Program-made: the position numbers and the translations under genes | Part shown: one piece after another, positions 35,832 through 44,672 of the stretch | Layout: each line of letters starts with the position of its first letter | Numbering within the stretch: the first letter of the stretch is position 1 | Assembly: GCA_947589035.1 (NCBI GenBank) | Contig: CANPYZ010000003.1 | Location: 53,143 to 117,142, forward strand | Direction: 5' to 3' | DNA from: an uncultured Clostridia bacterium | GTDB taxonomy: Bacteria; Bacillota; Clostridia; Oscillospirales; Ruminococcaceae | DNA: 64,000 nucleotides | The notes under the pieces: generated by a model | Database searches by the model: none | Told to the model about the DNA's origin: nothing | Seen by the model: the letters and a program-made list of their open reading frames with translations, nothing else

Positions 35832-35851
35832 GATTTCTTCGCTTAAAATGG

Positions 35852-35880
35852 TTGACTTTTTGCGCATTTTCTGGTATAAT
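35852..35880 (+). promoter_or_regulatory. Promoter of the membrane glycosyltransferase-like gene
   Basis: TTGACT at 35852-35857, a 17-nt spacer and TATAAT at 35875-35880. Confidence 0.75.
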
Positions 35881-35911
35881 AAAAATAGAAAAATTGAAAA
35901 GAGGTTGTTTC

Positions 35912-37516
35912 ATGTCAAATTCTTTCGGCGAAAAATTCGAATCTTTCGTTCGGATTTTCATTAGTGCGATTATGGCTTATATCATGTTTATTTTATTTTT
36001 TTCCAGTATGTTTTCTACAACAGATATGCAGATTGTTTATGATGACCAGGCTGTAGACAATGTTGTGATGCGAATTTTCCCTGGTGATGAATCTGTTATT
36101 TATCATTATGATGATGTATTCATTAATTTCATTATGCTTGCTTTTTTCGGAATGATTTGTTTTCTCATTCTTCCGAAATTAAAACGCCTTTCATTAAAGC
36201 AAGAAATGATTTTGATTAGCATCTGGACAATTTTCATTGGGTGTTTCTGGGTAAATTCTTCTATGGTTGCGCCGACTTATGATTCTGCTTATGTTGTCGA
36301 ATATGCAAAACAATTCGCTAAAGATAACTATGCCGGTATGGAAGAAGTTTATTTAAAAGAATTTCCTTATCAACTCGGCTATGTGTTTCTTGTCGAATTA
36401 TTAACGAAAATTTATACGGCTCTTTTCGGTGAACCAACTACAACCATTTATATTCAGAAAATGAATGTCGTTTTCCTGGCATTGATTTATGACGGAATTA
36501 TTTTTCTGAATCATGTCGTTTTCGAAGAGAAAAAAATACGAAATATGACTTTCTTATTATTATTTTTCTGCACGCAGTCCATTATTTCCTGCACGTTCAC
36601 TTATGGAATTATTCCGGCATTCACTTTTTCCGTCTGGGCAATTGCTTTAGAAGTGCTTTACTTCAAGAAAAAACGTTTCTGGCTGGGCTTACTTTCGGCA
36701 ATATCGTTAATGTTTGCCGTTATGTTTAAAAATAATAATTATATTGTCATGATTGCCATGTTAATTATTGCTTTCGTGCAGATAATCAAAGAAAAATTTT
36801 CTTTCCAGCGTTTAGCTTATATGATGATTTCCGCTGTGCTGGCTTTAGGGATTCTTCCGGCAGTAACTTCCTATTATGAACAGAAAAGTCATATTTCCCT
36901 TGGGGACTCTGTACCTTATATTTCATGGATTAGCATGGGCATGTGTGAAAGTACCCGTGCGCCTGGCTGGTGCAATGCGCTTTATACTACAATGAAATTT
37001 GAAGAATTAGGCATGAACGCCGAAAGCATGAAAGAATATTCTGAAGACCTTTTACAGGAACGTTTAACTTATTTCAAAGAAAATCCCCAATACAGAAAAG
37101 ATTTTTTCTATAGAAAATTCACTTCCCAATGGAACGAAACGTCTTACCAAAGTATCTGGAATAATCTTGTTCGTGAACAATATCAGCCGAAAGGAAAATT
37201 CGCTGAATTATTCTGCTATAAACAAGTCGATTCGTTAAAAGCCTATATGGATTTCTATGCACAGTTGATTTTTTTCGGCTGTCTTCTTGCTGTGCTTGCT
37301 TGTTTCCGGAATAAAAATTTCTTCGCCGTGGCTATGCCGTTAGTCATTCTCGGCGGGGTATTATATCATTTACTTTCAGAAGCAAAATCCCAATATGCTT
37401 TGCCTTATTTTATATTAATGATTGGCGTTTCCGCTTATGGGCTTTGCCTTGCGTATGATGCGTTTTCCCGCAAAATGCAGTCTTCTGTTCGTTTTGCGCA
37501 TTATTTTTCAACATAA
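35912..37516 (+). CDS. Multi-spanning membrane protein, GT39/PMT-like glycosyltransferase family
   Basis: 534 aa from the ATG at 35912 (AAAGAGG upstream; the longer frame starts inside the promoter). About eleven hydrophobic helices are spread over the chain, with an extracytoplasmic loop after the second containing APTYDSAYVVEYAKQF, the place of the catalytic acidic residues in GT-C enzymes, and a large loop at about 315-440. The layout fits lipid-linked sugar transferases of the GT39 type often found in Firmicutes. Substrate and activity are inferred from topology only. The gene stands alone between a promoter and a terminator. Confidence 0.65.
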   Translation: MSNSFGEKFESFVRIFISAIMAYIMFILFFSSMFSTTDMQIVYDDQAVDNVVMRIFPGDESVIYHYDDVFINFIMLAFFGMICFLILPKLKRLSLKQEMILISIWTIFIGCFWVNSSMVAPTYDSAYVVEYAKQFAKDNYAGMEEVYLKEFPYQLGYVFLVELLTKIYTALFGEPTTTIYIQKMNVVFLALIYDGIIFLNHVVFEEKKIRNMTFLLLFFCTQSIISCTFTYGIIPAFTFSVWAIALEVLYFKKKRFWLGLLSAISLMFAVMFKNNNYIVMIAMLIIAFVQIIKEKFSFQRLAYMMISAVLALGILPAVTSYYEQKSHISLGDSVPYISWISMGMCESTRAPGWCNALYTTMKFEELGMNAESMKEYSEDLLQERLTYFKENPQYRKDFFYRKFTSQWNETSYQSIWNNLVREQYQPKGKFAELFCYKQVDSLKAYMDFYAQLIFFGCLLAVLACFRNKNFFAVAMPLVILGGVLYHLLSEAKSQYALPYFILMIGVSAYGLCLAYDAFSRKMQSSVRFAHYFST

Positions 37517-37518
37517 TT

Positions 37519-37544
37519 TTCCCGATTTCCGTCGGGAATTTTTT
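37519..37544 (+). terminator. Terminator after the membrane protein
   Basis: A 7-bp GC-rich stem (37519-37525 with 37532-37538) is followed by six T. Confidence 0.75.
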
Positions 37545-37602
37545 GCATGAATCTGTACATTTCCGGAATTTTTCTTTTCGTTTCCGAAAGGAGAAATCTT
37601 CA

Positions 37603-37971
37603 ATGACTGACTCACAAAAACAAAAAATGCAATTTCTTTCCCGTGCTTCTGCCGTTCAGGAAAAATTACTCACTCTTCAGGAAATCTGGCAGAAAGAAAC
37701 TTTCCTTTTCCAGAAATTTCCTTTTCTCGAAACGCAATGCCGGCAGCAAATATTATCTTTACTTTCCGTTCGGGAATTTGTTCTGTGGAAAATTTCTTCT
37801 ATTCCGGATATAGTTCTGCAAACCATTCTCATTCGGCGTTATTTTCTGCATGACACTATGGAAAAAATTGCTGAATATTTGCATTATGATTTGCGCACAA
37901 TTCAACGAAAACACTTGCAAGCCCTTGATGCTTTTCCATTTTGCATATCAGAAACAACAATTTTTCCTTAA
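37603..37971 (+). CDS. Small sigma-70 region-4-like helix-turn-helix protein
   Basis: 122 aa from the ATG at 37603 (GAAAGGAG upstream). The C-terminal half, LRRRYF-like ILIRRYFLHDTMEKIAEYLH followed by DLRTIQRKHLQALDAF, has the layout of sigma region 4 or DUF1492/ArpU regulators: a helix, the M-x-x-I-A-x-x-L helix and a recognition helix. No region 2 is present, so it is not a full sigma factor. In phages such proteins regulate late genes, but no phage genes surround it. It may regulate the GH3/coiled-coil genes that follow; that is inference. Confidence 0.6.
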   Translation: MTDSQKQKMQFLSRASAVQEKLLTLQEIWQKETFLFQKFPFLETQCRQQILSLLSVREFVLWKISSIPDIVLQTILIRRYFLHDTMEKIAEYLHYDLRTIQRKHLQALDAFPFCISETTIFP

Positions 37972-38017
37972 GTATATTGTGAAAATTGACAAATCCAAAT
38001 CCACGCCGAAAAAAACA

Positions 38018-38046
38018 TTGACAAATTTCCTGGAATGTGTTATACT
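38018..38046 (+). promoter_or_regulatory. Promoter of the GH3/coiled-coil operon
   Basis: TTGACA at 38018-38023, a 17-nt spacer and TATACT at 38041-38046; the ATG at 38117 follows AGGAGG. Confidence 0.75.
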
Positions 38047-38116
38047 TAATTTATAAAACATTCTAAAAATAATCCGTTGCTGATTACTTTTCATTTCACA
38101 GGAGGTTTCATTTTTT

Positions 38117-39445
38117 ATGGGAAAATCAAAATCTAAGAAAAAAAAGAAACAAACTACTGAACTAATCATTTTCTTAATTCTATTACTCATCAGTGCCGGC
38201 TTAATTATGGCAATGATTTCCCTTTACCAACAAAGAAAAAATCCATCATTCGCTGAAACGCCCATTCCCCCGCCCCCTCAGCAGGAAACAATTGCAACCG
38301 TTCCTGTTGACCCCTCGGAAACAATTATTTTAGAAGATGCGGCGGAAACAATGCCCGCAGTTGCAGACACTGCCCCCGTTGATGAGTCCGCTTCTTTAGT
38401 TGACCAGACAATGCAGAATATGACCCTCGACCAGAAAATTTATCAATTATTCATTGTCACTCCGGAAATGCTCGTGAATAATGCCGTTTCTACTGTTGTA
38501 CAAACTGGCGATATGTCTAAGCAGGCAATTCAGGAAAAACCTGTCAGCGGTTTAGTTTACTTTTCACAGAATTTCGAAAGTGCCGACCAGACAAAAGAAA
38601 TGATTTCCGCTATACAGGATTGCGCTAAAGAACAAAATTCCATTGGCTTATGGATTGCCGTTGACGAAGAAGGCGGTTCTGTTGCCAGAGTTGCCGACAC
38701 ACTCGGCACAACAGCTTATGAACCTATGGCGGCATTCGGCGAACGCCACGAAAAAACAGAAGTTTTCGATATGGCTTCTGATATTGCTGCGGATATTTCC
38801 GAACTCGGTTTCAATCTCGATTTCGCCCCCGTGGCTGATGTAAATCTTAACCCCGAAAATGAATTACAAGACAGAATTTTCAGTGATGACCCCCTTGTCG
38901 TTGCCGATATGGTTTCCGCTATGGTGCAGGGGCTGCAAAATTCCGGTCAAGTCTGCGCTACATTAAAACATTTCCCCGGTCTCGGCGCAGAATCCGGAAA
39001 TACTCATGATGATTCTGTAATTACTATTAACAGAACTTTAGAAGAACTCCAGTCCGCTGAATTTCCCCCTTTCCAGAGTGGTATTCAGGCAGGGGCTGAA
39101 TGGGTTATGGTCGGTCATCAAGTAATGAGCTGTGCTGGAGATAATCTCCCGTCTGACCTTTCAGAAACAGTCATCAATGGCTGGCTCAGACAAAATCTTG
39201 GTTTTACTGGCATCGTGATTACCGATGCCCAATATATGCATACAATTACAGACAATTATTCTTCCGGTGAGGCGGCGTTACGTTCTATTCAGGCTGGTGC
39301 GGATATTGTTCTTATGCCGGCGAATTTAGACGAGGCGTTCCAGTCTATCAAATCCGCTGTTGAGGACGGCTCCCTCTCTGAAGAACGCATTGACGAAAGC
39401 GTCAGAAGAATTTTGACTGTAAAAGCCAAGCACAATCTGCTGTAA
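38117..39445 (+). CDS. Membrane-anchored glycoside hydrolase family 3 (NagZ-like beta-N-acetylhexosaminidase)
   Basis: 442 aa. A lysine-rich N-terminus and one membrane helix (about 14-36), an acidic Pro-rich linker to about 90, then a single GH3 TIM-barrel domain: LWIAVDEEGGSVAR, FAPVADVN, TLKHFPGLG and GIVITDAQYM. The last Asp corresponds to the nucleophile of GH3 NagZ enzymes. The loop after KHFPG, usually HGDTxxDSH, here reads LGAESGNTHDD, so the His-Asp dyad is kept with altered spacing. The C-terminal domain of larger GH3 enzymes is absent, as in NagZ. It should cut GlcNAc from muropeptides outside the membrane. It heads a unit with two coiled-coil proteins. Confidence 0.85.
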   Translation: MGKSKSKKKKKQTTELIIFLILLLISAGLIMAMISLYQQRKNPSFAETPIPPPPQQETIATVPVDPSETIILEDAAETMPAVADTAPVDESASLVDQTMQNMTLDQKIYQLFIVTPEMLVNNAVSTVVQTGDMSKQAIQEKPVSGLVYFSQNFESADQTKEMISAIQDCAKEQNSIGLWIAVDEEGGSVARVADTLGTTAYEPMAAFGERHEKTEVFDMASDIAADISELGFNLDFAPVADVNLNPENELQDRIFSDDPLVVADMVSAMVQGLQNSGQVCATLKHFPGLGAESGNTHDDSVITINRTLEELQSAEFPPFQSGIQAGAEWVMVGHQVMSCAGDNLPSDLSETVINGWLRQNLGFTGIVITDAQYMHTITDNYSSGEAALRSIQAGADIVLMPANLDEAFQSIKSAVEDGSLSEERIDESVRRILTVKAKHNLL

Positions 39446-39481
39446 TCAGCAATATTAAGAGATTAAAGTGAGGAATTTATT

Positions 39482-41212
39482 ATGGAACTGACACAGGATC
39501 AAGTCAACCGCATTCACTCTATGGCAGCCCAATGCCTGAACATTATGGAAAAACAGGACAGAAAAGGGCAGTATAACGTTCTGGTGAAATTATACACAGA
39601 CCAGTTCAAAGAAAGTAATAAGTCCAGAGAGTATTACGGCGAACTCCAAACATGGAAAAATTTAACCAGTACTTACGAAAAACATGTGAAACAATGTGAA
39701 GTCAAAATGGCTGAATTTCAAAAAAGCCTGACCGCTTCCACTGCGGAACTCCAGAACGAAAAGGCGAAAACTTACCGCTGGTATCAGGCTTACAACGAAC
39801 AAAAAGCCAACATGGAAAAAAATGACGAAGAACAGGCTAAATTAAAAGAAGAAATTCAACACCTCGAAACCGAAAAACAACGCATTCAGGAACAGCTTGA
39901 AACTCTTCAGCACGGCGCAGGCGATGAAAAATTACAGAAATTAATTGCCCAGCAGCAACAGCAAACCGCCGATAATGACCGACTTCAGAAAGAAAATCAT
40001 TCTTTACAGGAAGAAGTCAAATCCCTTCAAACCCAACTCGAAGAAGCTAAATCTCACCCCGCACAGGATAAGGACGGACAGAAACTTTCCGTTGAAGTGG
40101 ACGATTTGAACGCTGAAAATCATCAGCTGAAAATTCAGCTTGATGAACTCCAGCAGAAACAGCCTGAACAGACAAAAATTAACAAATTACTTCATGAAAA
40201 AAATGAAAAATTGTTAAAAGAAGTCGATAATCTCCGCAATGAACGCCAATTATTAAAAGAACAAATTGAACAATTGCAAAATCAACCCGCTTCCGCTCCT
40301 AAAGAACGCCCCGTTCGAGATGATGACGACCTCGACGAAGAAATGGAAGAACTGATTGAAGAAAAAGAAGAACTCGAAGATAAAGTTGACGAACTCCAGA
40401 ATGTCAACAAACAATTAAAAGAACAACTCAGTCAGATGGAAGAAAAAAGTAAAGAAGCCGTTCTCTTACAGAAAAAATGCAGCGAACTCGCTAACAAAAA
40501 TAAATGGCTCCAGAAACAGAATGAAGAACTCGAAAAAGCTTCCAAATCTGAAAAGAAATCCGATGAACCTACTATTCAGGAACAATTCGAAAAAATGGGC
40601 TTGAATTACGACGAAATGCAGCATGAATTGGATTCTTTGCGTATCGAAAAACAACAGTTAATTCAACAAAAGGCTATGCAAGAAGCACAGGCAAATATGG
40701 ACTTAGAAGAACTCCGCAAGCAGATTGAAACCTTAAAAGAACAACTCGCTAAGGGCGGCGGTGTCATTCAAATGACTTCCCCTGTTTCCCCTCAGGAAGT
40801 TCCGGAAATTCCTGACGCTCCTGCTCCGCAAATCGACGAATCCGCAGAGGCTTTCCGGTTGTCCACTTCCCCTGATGCCATTGACCCTCAGGACAAACAA
40901 AATAAATTCCTGAATGTTATGCTCCTCGGCACTACACTTCATCTTTCTGAAATGCCCGCTAAAGGTGCGCCAATTGTTGTCATTGGTGACCAGGCTTATC
41001 CGAATCCCCATTTCTATCGTGGTTTTCTTTCCGGTCAGGAAACAACAAGCAGTGTTCGCCCGCTGAATAATTTATTTAATATTGAAGGTCTTCAGGAAGA
41101 TTGGAAAATTCGTTACAGCCTGCAATCCGTTGAACCTGCAATTATGAAAACTGACGACACCGGCGTTCACCTTGAACAGAAAGGCAGACTGTTGCTGCTC
41201 CCGAATACATAA
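39482..41212 (+). CDS. Cytoplasmic coiled-coil protein with C-terminal NPHFY domain
   Basis: 576 aa. Residues 1-80 are a helical start; about 80-430 is almost continuous coiled coil rich in Gln, Glu, Lys and Leu, with a very acidic stretch (DDDLDEEMEELIEEKEELED) near 280-300. The last 110 residues are globular and beta-rich, with AYPNPHFY and HLEQKGRLLLLP. That tail shares motifs with the end of the next protein. No signal peptide or helix is seen, so it is cytoplasmic. It lies between a wall hydrolase and a membrane-anchored coiled-coil protein; a scaffold role in growth or division is inference. Confidence 0.75.
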   Translation: MELTQDQVNRIHSMAAQCLNIMEKQDRKGQYNVLVKLYTDQFKESNKSREYYGELQTWKNLTSTYEKHVKQCEVKMAEFQKSLTASTAELQNEKAKTYRWYQAYNEQKANMEKNDEEQAKLKEEIQHLETEKQRIQEQLETLQHGAGDEKLQKLIAQQQQQTADNDRLQKENHSLQEEVKSLQTQLEEAKSHPAQDKDGQKLSVEVDDLNAENHQLKIQLDELQQKQPEQTKINKLLHEKNEKLLKEVDNLRNERQLLKEQIEQLQNQPASAPKERPVRDDDDLDEEMEELIEEKEELEDKVDELQNVNKQLKEQLSQMEEKSKEAVLLQKKCSELANKNKWLQKQNEELEKASKSEKKSDEPTIQEQFEKMGLNYDEMQHELDSLRIEKQQLIQQKAMQEAQANMDLEELRKQIETLKEQLAKGGGVIQMTSPVSPQEVPEIPDAPAPQIDESAEAFRLSTSPDAIDPQDKQNKFLNVMLLGTTLHLSEMPAKGAPIVVIGDQAYPNPHFYRGFLSGQETTSSVRPLNNLFNIEGLQEDWKIRYSLQSVEPAIMKTDDTGVHLEQKGRLLLLPNT

Positions 41213-41241
41213 TCCCCCCGACAGGAAGAGAGGAATATATT

Positions 41242-44200
41242 TTGGAAATATTTTTAACTATTATGGTTATCATGTTAATGGCGGTGATTGTTTTTCTTTT
41301 ACTTAGTATTCAGTCAACACAGAAATATGTGCAGTCTTCAAAAAAACTCGCACAGGAACACCGAAACAGAATTTCTTCTTTGGAATTGCAGAATAAAGAA
41401 CTTTCCGCTAAAATTCGGAATAGCTCCGGTTTCCTTCCCGATATGCCTAAAGAAGATAATTCGAAAGAACTTGAAGAACTAAAAGAAAAATATGAGACCC
41501 TCCAATCTGATTATCAGAAAGTTTATGAGGAACTCGAACTCCAGAAGAAAGAAGTACAATTCGCCATTCATGATTCCCCAAATGCCCCCGATGAACCTTC
41601 TCCGGAAGAAAAAGCCCTTCGTGAACAAATTGAACGTTTTCAACATAGCTGCGAAAAACTTCGCCTCGAACGAAAACAATTACAGGAAAGTCTTGCCCGT
41701 TCTCAGAAAAAATGTGAAGAATTAGAATATAGTTTGAACCGCAGCGGTGAAATTCGTGCGGACGAAACAGAAGCAAATGAAGAACTCCGCTCCGAATTAG
41801 AAAAAGTTTCTGAACAAAATGAACTCTTCCGGAATAAACTCGCTGACGCTGCAAAACAAGTTGTTTCCTTAAGAGAAGAAAATCAGCAGAATATGTTACA
41901 GGAACAACAAGCCGTTGAGGAAATTCAGAGAGAATTAGATTCCGTTCTGGAACAAAATGACGACTTCCGCATAAAACTTTCCGACGCTGCGAAACAAATT
42001 GAAACTTTACGCAAAGAAAAATCTTCCCTTGCTGAACAGCTTTCCCAGAAAGAAGAAGAACAGGAAAATTCTATTCCCGTTTCCGAAATGGAAGAACAAT
42101 TCGATGCACACGAACGGGAAAAGAAAATTCTTCAGGCACAAATTACTGAATTACAGGAACGCCTTGCGGAAATTCCTCATTCTGATTCCGATTTAGAAGA
42201 ACAACTCGCTGATGCACAGGCACAAATTCAGGATTTACTTTCAGAAGTTACACAGAATACTGCTTTACAGGAACAGCTTGACACTGCACAGAAACAAATT
42301 CAGAATTTACAGGAACAGCTGAATGCAAATCAGTCTAATTCTGATGACGAACGAGTGAATATTCTTTCCGAACAAAACGAACAATTCCGCTTAAAATTAA
42401 TTGATGCTGCTGAACAGGTTACCGACCTCCGCAAGCAAATTGACGTTTTACGGGAAGAACGTGCGCAGTCCAGAGAACCCCTTGAATTACAGATTACTGA
42501 ACTTTCTGAACAAGTGGAAACATTCAAAACTCAGAATCAGGAACTTTCCACACAGGTTGAAACTTTCCAGAACCAGAATCAGGAATTTTCCGAGAAAATT
42601 TCTTCTCTCGAACAGGAAAAACAAGAACTTTCCGTTCAGCTTGAAGATGCGAATCAGCAAATTGATGATTTAATTACAGATTTAAATCAGCCGAAAGTAA
42701 ATCCCGAATCAGAACAGAAAATTTCTGCTTTAACAGAACAAAATCAAGAACTTTCCACACAGGTTGAATCTTTCCAGAATCAGAATCAGGAACTTTCAGA
42801 AAAAATTTCTTCCCTCGAACAGGAAAAACAAGAACTTTCCGTTCAGCTTGAAGACGCTAATCAGCAAATTGATGATTTAATTACAGATTTAAATCAGCCG
42901 AAAACTGACCCCGAATCAGAACAGAAAATTTCTGATTTAACTGAACAAAATCAGGAACTTTCTGCACAGATTGAATCTTTCCAGAATCAGAATCAGGAAT
43001 TTTCCGAAAAAATTTCCACTCTCGAACAGGAAAAACAAGAACTTTCCGTTCAGGTTGCGGATTCTTCCGAACAAATTAACGATTTAATTTCCGAACTCAC
43101 GCAAAGACAAAATTCTTCTTCCGCTGAACTCGAACAGAAAATTCAGGAAAATTCCCAGCTTTCCGATGAAGTCGCCTCCCTGCGTTCCGCTCTTGAGGCT
43201 CTTTCTCAGGAAAAACAGGAAATTCAGGAAACTGTCAACGCCCACGCACAGGAAATTCTTTCGTTAAAATCTGATAAATTCAAGCTTTCCCGTGATAAAC
43301 AGGAACTCAGCGAACAACTCGCTGAACTTTCCACTAAACTTGAAAATATCGACACTTCCGAAAGTCAGGAAGTCATTTCTTTGAAGTCGGAAAAAATTAA
43401 ACTTCATAAAGAAAATGAAGAACTCATTCAGCAGCTTTCCGGTTATGCTCAGCAAGTAGAAGACCTTTCCGGCGAATTACAGCAAAAACTTCACCTTGAA
43501 GAACAAATTCAAGTCCTTTCGGATTCACTCGAAAAACAAGAACTTTCTTTCCGTGACGAAAAACAGAAACTTTCCCAGAAAATTGCCGACTCTACAGAAC
43601 AAATTCACGCCCTCGTTGATGAACTCACTAAACAACAGGACGAACACCGAAAACTAATTGAACAGCAGAAAAAAAATAAAGCTGAAATTGACGGGCTTTA
43701 TTCTGAATTAGATGCCGCCTTAAGTCAAAATGATAAATTCCGGCTTACTCTTCAGGAAACGGCACATATTAAAGAAGAAAATCAAACTCTTCTTTCTGAA
43801 TTGGAAACGCTGAAACAAGCGGCTACTTCCGTTTCGAATGCGGAAAATACTGACGATTTGCGTTCCCAATTAAAGGAAGTTTCGGAAGAAAATGACGATT
43901 TACGTTCTGAATTGGAAAATACACTCGAACAAAACGAACAACTTCAGGAAAAACTTCTTTCTGTTGAACAGCAAATTTCTGTTTTACAGACCGAAAATAA
44001 AAAACTCCGGCAGAATTTAGAAGAGGTTCGCTCCAAAACGGCTCGCCGTTCCGGTGAACAGTCGGATATTTATTTCCAGCTCGCCGGAAGTGCTGAACGC
44101 CTTTCCCAGCAAGCCGGCACACGGTTTGCGCATATTACCTTTTCTGAAGAGGGTGACTTGTTACTCGAACATGCCCGCAATCCGGAAGAGGCTGAACTCG

Positions 44201-44421
44201 CCGTTCTGCGCAATGGCGCAATGATTCCTAATCCGCATTTTTACCCGAATTTAGCCGGTTCAGGCGAAAACGGCGAACAACTCGAATTAATGTTACCTGT
44301 GTTTGATATGCCTGCTTTAGATGATGACAAATTATATCCCGTCAAGAATTTAACGCCCGCTATCGGGGAAATTCGTGACCATGCCCTGCACGTCAAGCGC
44401 AAAGGAAAATTAGATGTGTAA
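41242..44421 (+). CDS. Membrane-anchored long coiled-coil protein with C-terminal NPHFY domain
   Basis: 1059 aa, TTG start after AGAGGAA. One N-terminal membrane helix (residues 4-23) leaves the rest probably in the cytoplasm, as in EzrA. Residues about 30-940 are coiled coil, including tandem 69-residue repeats. The last 115 residues are globular: FAHITFSEEGDLLLEHARNP, MIPNPHFYPNL and HVKRKGKLDV, sharing the NPHFY and H-x-x-x-K-G-x-L features with the preceding protein. Its layout suggests a filament or scaffold, but there is no clear EzrA or SMC homology. It starts 29 bp after the previous gene. Confidence 0.75.
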   Translation: MEIFLTIMVIMLMAVIVFLLLSIQSTQKYVQSSKKLAQEHRNRISSLELQNKELSAKIRNSSGFLPDMPKEDNSKELEELKEKYETLQSDYQKVYEELELQKKEVQFAIHDSPNAPDEPSPEEKALREQIERFQHSCEKLRLERKQLQESLARSQKKCEELEYSLNRSGEIRADETEANEELRSELEKVSEQNELFRNKLADAAKQVVSLREENQQNMLQEQQAVEEIQRELDSVLEQNDDFRIKLSDAAKQIETLRKEKSSLAEQLSQKEEEQENSIPVSEMEEQFDAHEREKKILQAQITELQERLAEIPHSDSDLEEQLADAQAQIQDLLSEVTQNTALQEQLDTAQKQIQNLQEQLNANQSNSDDERVNILSEQNEQFRLKLIDAAEQVTDLRKQIDVLREERAQSREPLELQITELSEQVETFKTQNQELSTQVETFQNQNQEFSEKISSLEQEKQELSVQLEDANQQIDDLITDLNQPKVNPESEQKISALTEQNQELSTQVESFQNQNQELSEKISSLEQEKQELSVQLEDANQQIDDLITDLNQPKTDPESEQKISDLTEQNQELSAQIESFQNQNQEFSEKISTLEQEKQELSVQVADSSEQINDLISELTQRQNSSSAELEQKIQENSQLSDEVASLRSALEALSQEKQEIQETVNAHAQEILSLKSDKFKLSRDKQELSEQLAELSTKLENIDTSESQEVISLKSEKIKLHKENEELIQQLSGYAQQVEDLSGELQQKLHLEEQIQVLSDSLEKQELSFRDEKQKLSQKIADSTEQIHALVDELTKQQDEHRKLIEQQKKNKAEIDGLYSELDAALSQNDKFRLTLQETAHIKEENQTLLSELETLKQAATSVSNAENTDDLRSQLKEVSEENDDLRSELENTLEQNEQLQEKLLSVEQQISVLQTENKKLRQNLEEVRSKTARRSGEQSDIYFQLAGSAERLSQQAGTRFAHITFSEEGDLLLEHARNPEEAELAVLRNGAMIPNPHFYPNLAGSGENGEQLELMLPVFDMPALDDDKLYPVKNLTPAIGEIRDHALHVKRKGKLDV
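42532..43098 (+). repeat. 207-bp in-frame tandem repeat (about 2.7 copies)
   Basis: Copies begin at 42532, 42739 and 42946 (period 207 bp, 69 aa), each starting QNQELS and including EKISSLEQEKQELSVQ and IDDLITDLNQPK. The first two copies are nearly identical; the third is diverged and incomplete. Confidence 0.85.
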
Positions 44422-44435
44422 TTTTTTTGATTTTT

Positions 44436-44490
44436 ACCATTCGTTCCAATGAAATCTGATTTGATTTGATTCGGAATGAATGGTTTTTTA
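44436..44490 (+). terminator. Terminator after the coiled-coil operon
   Basis: A 12-bp stem with one wobble pair (44436-44447 with 44473-44484), a 25-nt loop and six T. Confidence 0.7.
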
Positions 44491-44594
44491 TGGGTAAAAA
44501 CATGCCTATTCTGCATAGTTTTCTTGTTTTTGTGGAAAAAATTCTGTGAAACTACACGAAATGCATACTTTGTGAAAATTTTTTCCGGATTTGC

Positions 44595-44623
44595 TTGACA
44601 TTTGTCCGAAAACGTGTTATAAT
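44595..44623 (+). promoter_or_regulatory. Consensus promoter of the PPC-repeat gene
   Basis: TTGACA at 44595-44600, a 17-nt spacer and TATAAT at 44618-44623. Confidence 0.8.
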
Positions 44624-44672
44624 TATTTTTGTAAACAAAAAGCAAAAACTTATACTACAGGAGGATTTTTTT

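Noticed and set aside
41447..42673. Short frames on both strands within the coiled-coil gene
   Set aside because: They come from the biased Gln/Glu/Lys codon content of the coiled coil.
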